Assembly (NCBI GenBank): GCA_027482985.1
Contig: JAIXVO010000308.1
Location: 1 to 9,166 of the forward strand
Direction of reading: 5' to 3'
From: Cyanobacteriota bacterium
GTDB taxonomy: Bacteria; Cyanobacteriota; Cyanobacteriia; Leptolyngbyales; Leptolyngbyaceae
Length of the DNA stretch: 9,166 nucleotides
Every line of letters starts with the position of its first letter. The stretch's first letter is position 1. A model generated the notes under the pieces. It did no database searches. It worked only from the letters and a program-made list of their open reading frames with translations, and was not told the DNA's origin. The position numbers and the translations under genes were made by a program. Of the stretch, positions 7,601-9,166 are shown in pieces.

Positions 7601-8488
7601 ATAGTAAGCATTGCTGGCAGAGAGCGCTAATTCAGTTTGCTTTTGGCTGGTGATATCGATATAGGCGATCGCGACACCATAGTGAGCCAGGGGAATGGGA
7701 GCCGCGCTCACCCGAATCCAGTGCATTGAGCCATCGGGCTGGACGATGCCTTGTTCTTGACCAGCAACCACTCGATTTTCCTGCAAGGCTTTGACACTGG
7801 GGAACTCGTCTGGTGGCATCGGAGTGCCATCTGAACGCAGAATTTGCCAGGTCGCGGCATCACAGGTGCGACTGGTTTGCTCGGCGATCGGCACGCCTAG
7901 AATTTGCTCGGAAGCTGGGTTGGCTTCTAAAATTTGCCCCTGCTGATCGGTAATGCAAACGCCAATGGGCAGAATGTCAAATAAAGTTTGATATTTTTGA
8001 TGCAATTCCATCTGGTGTTGGAGTTGATGGCGCTCAGTGACATCCTGGAGTAATAACAGGGCACACGCTGGCTCAAAATCTAGCTTCAGGCGATAGACGA
8101 CCTCTCGCTCGGTGCCATCCGATCGCCGTAACCGCCACGCCCCGGCCGCAGGTTGTTGCCCCAGTTGCCAAGCGGATGCCGCAGGTGCGGTAGGGGTCAC
8201 AAATTGAGCCCACAGTTGTCCAATGAGGTCCGTCGTCGGTCTCCCGCATAGTTCACCAGCCGCTGGATTAGCCGCAAGACAATAGCCCCGCAAATCCAGC
8301 AGGACGATCGCTTCGAGGGCGAGTTCAAACAGTGTGGCAAAGGCGCGATCGCTAATTGTGGGGGGAGTGGGTGGGGACGGTTTGGGGATCGCAGTGATCG
8401 CTGGCAGGGGATGATCGGGGGGCGGCGGTGACGAGTTCAGCTGTTTCTGGCGTTTAAGTAGTGAGCGTACAACCCGCTTGGAGACCAT
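4646..8488 (-). CDS. Multi-PAS/GAF sensor histidine kinase
   Basis: A 1280-residue soluble kinase with no membrane segment. After a basic, proline-rich start (1-45) come five PAS domains at about 47-153, 166-285, 293-412, 421-531 and 540-657. GAF1 (about 671-833), a coiled coil (835-860) and GAF2 (861-1016) follow. The HisKA helix carries VSHELRTP with the phospho-acceptor H1041. The ATPase domain shows [10 protein letters not shown] (N1173), IFDRFYRI (1217-1224) and GGTGLGLAL (1233-1241). The G1 motif reads NSGVH, with Asn at 1204 where Asp is usual. GAF1 resembles cyanobacteriochrome GAF domains, with AESVA near 720 and a Cys-His pair at 767-768. A spacer of about 20 residues separates the HisKA helices, as in related cyanobacterial kinases. 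There is no receiver domain or adjacent regulator. The start at 8488 has an in-frame stop two codons upstream but no clear ribosome site. Confidence 0.94.
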   Translation of the reverse strand: MVSKRVVRSLLKRQKQLNSSPPPPDHPLPAITAIPKPSPPTPPTISDRAFATLFELALEAIVLLDLRGYCLAANPAAGELCGRPTTDLIGQLWAQFVTPTAPAASAWQLGQQPAAGAWRLRRSDGTEREVVYRLKLDFEPACALLLLQDVTERHQLQHQMELHQKYQTLFDILPIGVCITDQQGQILEANPASEQILGVPIAEQTSRTCDAATWQILRSDGTPMPPDEFPSVKALQENRVVAGQEQGIVQPDGSMHWIRVSAAPIPLAHYGVAIAYIDITSQKQTELALSASNAYYQSLTQAIPLALFRKDCEGRLTFLNQACLDTVGQPLSEVLGKTVYDFYPPDLAAQYDADDRLVLATGITLRRIEAHQMPHQATRHYVQVVKAPVRDAAGTIIGTQGIFWDITDRITLETALRESEATNQALLEAIPDLLIKIHRDGTYLQVHKSSGVHLINGDLIQVGNNIWDILPESMVVERMGYVQRALATTSLQVYEYEFTLAGETFYEEARIVPLSQDEVLLLVRDITQRKGAELALRQREQEFRTLAEHSPDGILRFDRQFRFLYVNPVVAAQTGIAASDFLGKTSTELGFPEPLVAIWQAAIARAWETGTRQEMETQELLQTGLRTLASRIVPELGATGACESVLIVSRDITALKQAQDELWHQSQRERLFSTITQQLRQSLDLAHVLNTAVGQMRSLLQADRALIYCCHPARRGELIAESVAVPELTIMGRRGEEPDYIRELVTPYQDGKIHQIEDVATAASEPCHQARFTHCQMRAQLVVPITDGELLWGLFCVHHCAEPHRWQDWEVDALQRLVDQLAIAIQQSELYDQVRQLNIRLEQQVQARTADLQQSLEFERVLKRITDRVRDSLNETEILEAVIQELAVGLDLEFCDTGIYNADRTVSTIVHEYIRVAHPTTKGMSFAIADATNGDVYPTLFRGEPIHFSNCQPFALRHTHAHLTVLACPIWEGQAILGDLWLFRPASAVFTELEGRLVQQVANQCAIALRQSRLYRAAENQVVELERLNRLKDDFLSTVSHELRTPMSSIKMATELLEINLMQRQILPPDFGAMPLPQTAPAIARYFQILKEEGQREINLINDLLDLARIDAQTEPLYLTRLDLTTWIPHQIEAFVTRTQQQQQSLSLRLPPRHPPFSTDATHLQRILHELLNNACKYTPAGETIRIVVRAIAAQNLLELKIANSGVHLSPLECDRIFDRFYRIPNNDPWKHGGTGLGLALVKKLVEYLQGTIWAESKANHLQFVIRLPFQPQVESAPPL

Positions 8489-8517
8489 ACATCAGTCCGA
8501 TGACGCATTTGTTTCTC

Positions 8518-8523
8518 AGTATA
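8518..8523 (-). promoter_or_regulatory. Possible -10 element of the histidine kinase gene
   Basis: TATACT on the minus strand matches the -10 consensus at 5 of 6 positions and lies 29 nt before the ATG at 8488. No good -35 hexamer is found at the usual distance; a TG lies two bases upstream rather than one, so extended -10 use is uncertain. Confidence 0.3.
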
Positions 8524-8615
8524 GGCATGAAGCTTTGATTTTTCGCTACCAAGAGGGGGACTGGTTGAGGTTTTTTCACTTGACAACCGTAACCATCACG
8601 AGCGTCATGACTGGG

Positions 8616-8627
8616 CATCGGCCGATG
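8616..8627. repeat. 12-bp perfect palindrome
   Basis: CATCGGCCGATG is self-complementary over all 12 bases and lies 5 bp after another palindrome, GTCATGAC (8604-8611), 128 bp upstream of the kinase start. It could be a binding site for a dimeric regulator. No known operator is recognised. Confidence 0.35.
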
Positions 8628-8829
8628 GGTCTGGGGGCAGTCACGCTCAGCCGCCGCTGGTCACCTGTTGCTAATCGCTGGGGTGGCCTAAATCTGTAGG
8701 TGGATAGAGTGACTTAGCCTTAGAAAGTAGGTTATGGTGCTAGTGCTCATGACATCAGTTGAATCACATCAAATCACACCAATCGATGTGCTGGCAGCGA
8801 TCATGATTGCGACTCCGCTCCAGCTTGAC

Positions 8830-8871
8830 TCAGGTGGAAACAGTCATCTGTGAGGCAAGTTAGGCACCTGA
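8830..8871. repeat. Long-spaced inverted repeat
   Basis: TCAGGTG (8830-8836) and CACCTGA (8865-8871) are perfectly complementary with 28 nt between them. This could form a leader hairpin if the 9092 gene is transcribed from further upstream. A stem of seven base pairs can arise by chance. Confidence 0.3.
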
Positions 8872-9010
8872 CAATGATGCACAGTAGACATGGGATGAGT
8901 TCCTATCCAGATGCCTCCCCTCGTTCAATATTTTTTATTTGTGTCCAAACTAATACTTGGCGGCTGGGTAAAAGCGCAAGCATTTATTCGCAGTGAATTG
9001 AGGCTGGCGC

Positions 9011-9041
9011 TTTGACTCAAACAAGTCAAACTCGTCACAAT
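9011..9041 (+). promoter_or_regulatory. Putative promoter with a dyad over its -35 box
   Basis: TTGACT (9012-9017) and CACAAT (9036-9041) are 18 nt apart and match -35 and -10 consensus at 5 and 4 of 6 positions. The -35 box lies inside a perfect inverted repeat, TTTGACT (9011-9017) and AGTCAAA (9024-9030) with a 6-nt spacer. Transcription would begin near 9048, about 45 nt before the ATG at 9092. A protein bound to the dyad would block or contact RNA polymerase. Confidence 0.45.
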
Positions 9042-9091
9042 GCCGCTCGGAATGGTTCAGTGTTCGCGGTGAGGTGAAAAAGGTTTAGCAG

Positions 9092-9166
9092 ATGTTTATA
9101 TTTGCCAGCGAATTAACTGCCCGTCCCTGGCTCCTGCGCTATAGCGTGGCCATTGGTTTGGTGGTG
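9092..9166 (+). CDS. N-terminus of a probable membrane protein, cut by window end
   Basis: The frame begins at ATG 9092, preceded by AAGG (9080-9083) with 8 nt spacing, and has an in-frame TAG at 9086-9088, so no earlier start is possible. Only 25 residues are visible: MFIFASELTARPWLLRY, then a hydrophobic run beginning SVAIGLVV that continues past the window. An Arg followed by Tyr and a hydrophobic helix resembles the N-termini of cyanobacterial membrane-anchored sensor kinases with a DUF4118-type region, but this is a weak hint from few residues. It is divergent from the large histidine kinase gene. Confidence 0.6.
   Translation, partial: MFIFASELTARPWLLRYSVAIGLVV

Larger units (their letters stand above)
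1167..8352. repeat. Dispersed HIP1 octamers (GCGATCGC)
   Basis: I count 15 copies, starting at 1167, 2168, 2508, 3165, 3937, 4575, 4841, 4911, 5466, 5703, 6018, 6394, 6678, 7665 and 8345. Nine lie in the histidine kinase gene, three in glpK and one each in the phosphatase gene, the membrane-protein gene and the intergenic region (2508, extended to TTGCGATCGCAA). This density of about one per 600 bp is a known mark of many cyanobacterial genomes and is the main sequence-level evidence for the host. Confidence 0.9.
8489..9091. other. Divergent intergenic region without a convincing gene
   Basis: This stretch separates the minus-strand kinase from the plus-strand gene at 9092. I see no tRNA-like T-loop, no rRNA and no reading frame with a credible start and family resemblance. 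It holds several dyads: GTCATGAC (8604-8611), CATCGGCCGATG (8616-8627), CACATC/GATGTG (8765-8790), TCAGGTG/CACCTGA (8830-8871) and TTTGACT/AGTCAAA (9011-9030). Near-direct copies GAATCACATC and AAATCACACC abut at 8761-8780. Promoters for both flanking genes should lie here. Confidence 0.6.

Noticed and set aside
8478..8699. 73-codon plus-strand frame across the kinase start
   Set aside because: It overlaps the kinase start antisense, has no ribosome site and no recognisable family pattern.

Overview
The window looks like chromosomal DNA of a cyanobacterium. The HIP1 octamer GCGATCGC occurs 15 times by my count, and the gene content fits: a UbiB/ABC1-type kinase, a PphA-like PP2C phosphatase, SufE, a four-helix membrane protein, glycerol kinase and a very large multi-PAS/GAF histidine kinase whose first GAF domain resembles cyanobacteriochromes. 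A degenerate heptanucleotide tandem repeat at the end of glpK also fits this group. I see no insertion sequence, phage gene, CRISPR array, tRNA or rRNA.

Layout. 1-1342 (+): the 3' end of an AarF/ABC1 kinase gene, cut by the window edge, followed after 49 nt by a 240-residue PP2C phosphatase. 1346-2388 (-): sufE, tail to tail with the phosphatase (3 nt apart), preceded by a gene for a four-helix membrane protein of unknown function reading the same way. 2389-3116: a 728-bp stretch without a convincing protein gene. It holds a strong terminator-like hairpin (2553-2582) and a run of stem-loops, and it is the best candidate here for an undescribed RNA gene. 3117-4649 (+): glpK with a good ribosome binding site. 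4646-8488 (-): a 1280-residue soluble histidine kinase whose stop codon overlaps the glpK stop. 8489-9091: a 603-bp divergent intergenic region rich in dyads. 9092-end (+): the first 25 codons of a probable membrane protein.

How the parts relate. The ABC1-like kinase and PP2C phosphatase form a same-strand pair and are probably co-transcribed. SufE supplies sulfur for Fe-S cluster assembly. GlpK phosphorylates glycerol to glycerol-3-phosphate; no glpF or glpD is nearby. The histidine kinase has five PAS domains, two GAF domains and a complete HisKA/HATPase core, but no receiver domain and no response regulator beside it, so its partner is probably encoded elsewhere. The two convergent gene pairs leave almost no room for conventional terminators.

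The points most worth a second look are the structured region 2553-2950, the nested inverted repeat inside sufE, the Cys-His pair in the first GAF domain of the kinase, the heptamer repeats that extend GlpK, and the dyad lying over the putative promoter of the last gene.
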